Shown here: positions 5,240-5,783 of the stretch, one piece after another
Position numbering within the stretch: the stretch's first letter is position 1
How the letters are laid out: each line of letters begins with the position of its first letter
Origin: Gammaproteobacteria bacterium
GTDB lineage: Bacteria; Pseudomonadota; Gammaproteobacteria; UBA9214
Reading direction: 5' to 3'
DNA: 5,783 bases
Assembly: GCA_029881775.1 (NCBI GenBank)
Contig: JAOULY010000150.1
Location: 1 to 5,783 of the forward strand
Notes under the pieces: generated by a model
Database searches by the model: none
Seen by the model: the letters and a program-made list of their open reading frames with translations, nothing else
What the model was told of the DNA's origin: nothing
Program-made: the position numbers and the translations under genes

Positions 5240-5783
5240 TCACGCCTGGTCTGTCGAATGCAATCCGCTCACCGCCATGGAGACAGCCCGGAAAATTGCA
5301 CGCCCCTTGTTCATGGTCTCTTCCCACTCGTTGGCAGGCACCGAATCGGCCACGATACCGGCACCGGCCTGGATATGCAGGATTTCGTCCTTGATAACGG
5401 CGGTGCGGATGGCAATCGCGGTATCCATGTTGCCGGACCATGACAGGTAACCAACGGCACCGGCATAGACCCCGCGCTTCACCGGTTCCAGCTCGTCGAT
5501 GATTTCCATGGCACGAATCTTGGGTGCACCACTGACTGTCCCGGCAGGGAACGTCGCTCGCAGCACATCGATCGCACTCATGCCGGGCAGAATTTTACCC
5601 GTCACGTTCGACACGATATGCATGACATGCGAATAGCGCTCGATCAACATCTTCTCGGTCAGCGTCACGCTGCCCGTTACGCTGACCCGCCCGACATCAT
5701 TGCGGCCCAGATCGATCAGCATCAGGTGTTCAGCCAGTTCCTTGGGATCCGCCAGCAGGTCCTGCTCCAGCGCCGCGTCTTCC
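5240..5783 (-). CDS. trpE: Anthranilate synthase component I, C-terminal part (5' end beyond window)
   Basis: TrpE makes anthranilate from chorismate, using ammonia from TrpG. Only the last 180 residues are in the window; the frame stays open to the right edge (first complete codon at 5782). Visible blocks of the chorismate-binding domain, numbered within the fragment: HLMLIDLGRNDVGRV (19-33), the SHVMHIVSNVTG block (51-62), FPAGTVSGAPKIRAMEII (78-95), YAGAVGYLSWSGNMDTAIAIRT (106-127) and QAGAGIVADSVPANEWEET (138-156). The preceding ALEQDLLADPKELAEHL also fits TrpE. The tail (SGLHSTDQA) is short, as in Pseudomonas-type TrpE with no fused amidotransferase. PabB and isochorismate synthases share this fold, but location upstream of trpG-trpD-trpC decides for TrpE. 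Any leader-peptide attenuator would lie outside the window. Confidence 0.95.
   Translation of the reverse strand, partial: EDAALEQDLLADPKELAEHLMLIDLGRNDVGRVSVTGSVTLTEKMLIERYSHVMHIVSNVTGKILPGMSAIDVLRATFPAGTVSGAPKIRAMEIIDELEPVKRGVYAGAVGYLSWSGNMDTAIAIRTAVIKDEILHIQAGAGIVADSVPANEWEETMNKGRAIFRAVSMAVSGLHSTDQA

Overview
The window is a chromosomal housekeeping region of a gammaproteobacterium, probably a free-living one somewhere between the Pseudomonas and enteric lineages. The CRP homologue has Vfr-like features (HCHRR, IIYAGD and GCSREM segments). SpeD is the enteric type, with a Lys-Ser cleavage site. The order trpG-trpD-trpC / crp(vfr) / yhfA-type osmC / speD is the one I remember from Pseudomonas, and the crp-yhfA pair is also adjacent and divergent in E. 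coli. Placement below class is an inference.

Layout: (1) Positions 1-1613, minus strand, hold a compact three-gene unit read from right to left. It runs from a YhfA/OsmC-family protein to a VOC (glyoxalase-fold) protein that overlaps it by 4 nt (ATGA), then to speD after a 12-nt gap; speD runs off the left edge. (2) Positions 1614-1722 are a divergent control region carrying a perfect CRP site, TGTGA-N6-TCACA, between the yhfA-like gene and crp. (3) Positions 1723-2388, plus strand, are crp/vfr. (4) Positions 2389-2547 are a convergent spacer with a REP-like inverted repeat. (5) Positions 2548-5783, minus strand, are a tryptophan operon read from right to left: trpE (3' part only), a 50-residue DUF5989-type membrane protein missed by standard length cut-offs, then trpG, trpD and trpC.

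Function: TrpE and TrpG form anthranilate synthase, and TrpD and TrpC carry anthranilate on to indole-3-glycerol phosphate. CRP very likely binds its own control region and so regulates itself and perhaps the yhfA-VOC-speD unit. SpeD makes decarboxylated S-adenosylmethionine for spermidine synthesis.

I see no RNA genes, CRISPR array, insertion sequence, prophage or defence system. I found no new multi-gene system. The points worth a second look are the CRP operator overlapping a likely promoter, the small membrane protein inside the trp operon with a GNRA-capped hairpin before trpG, and the VOC gene inserted between yhfA and speD.
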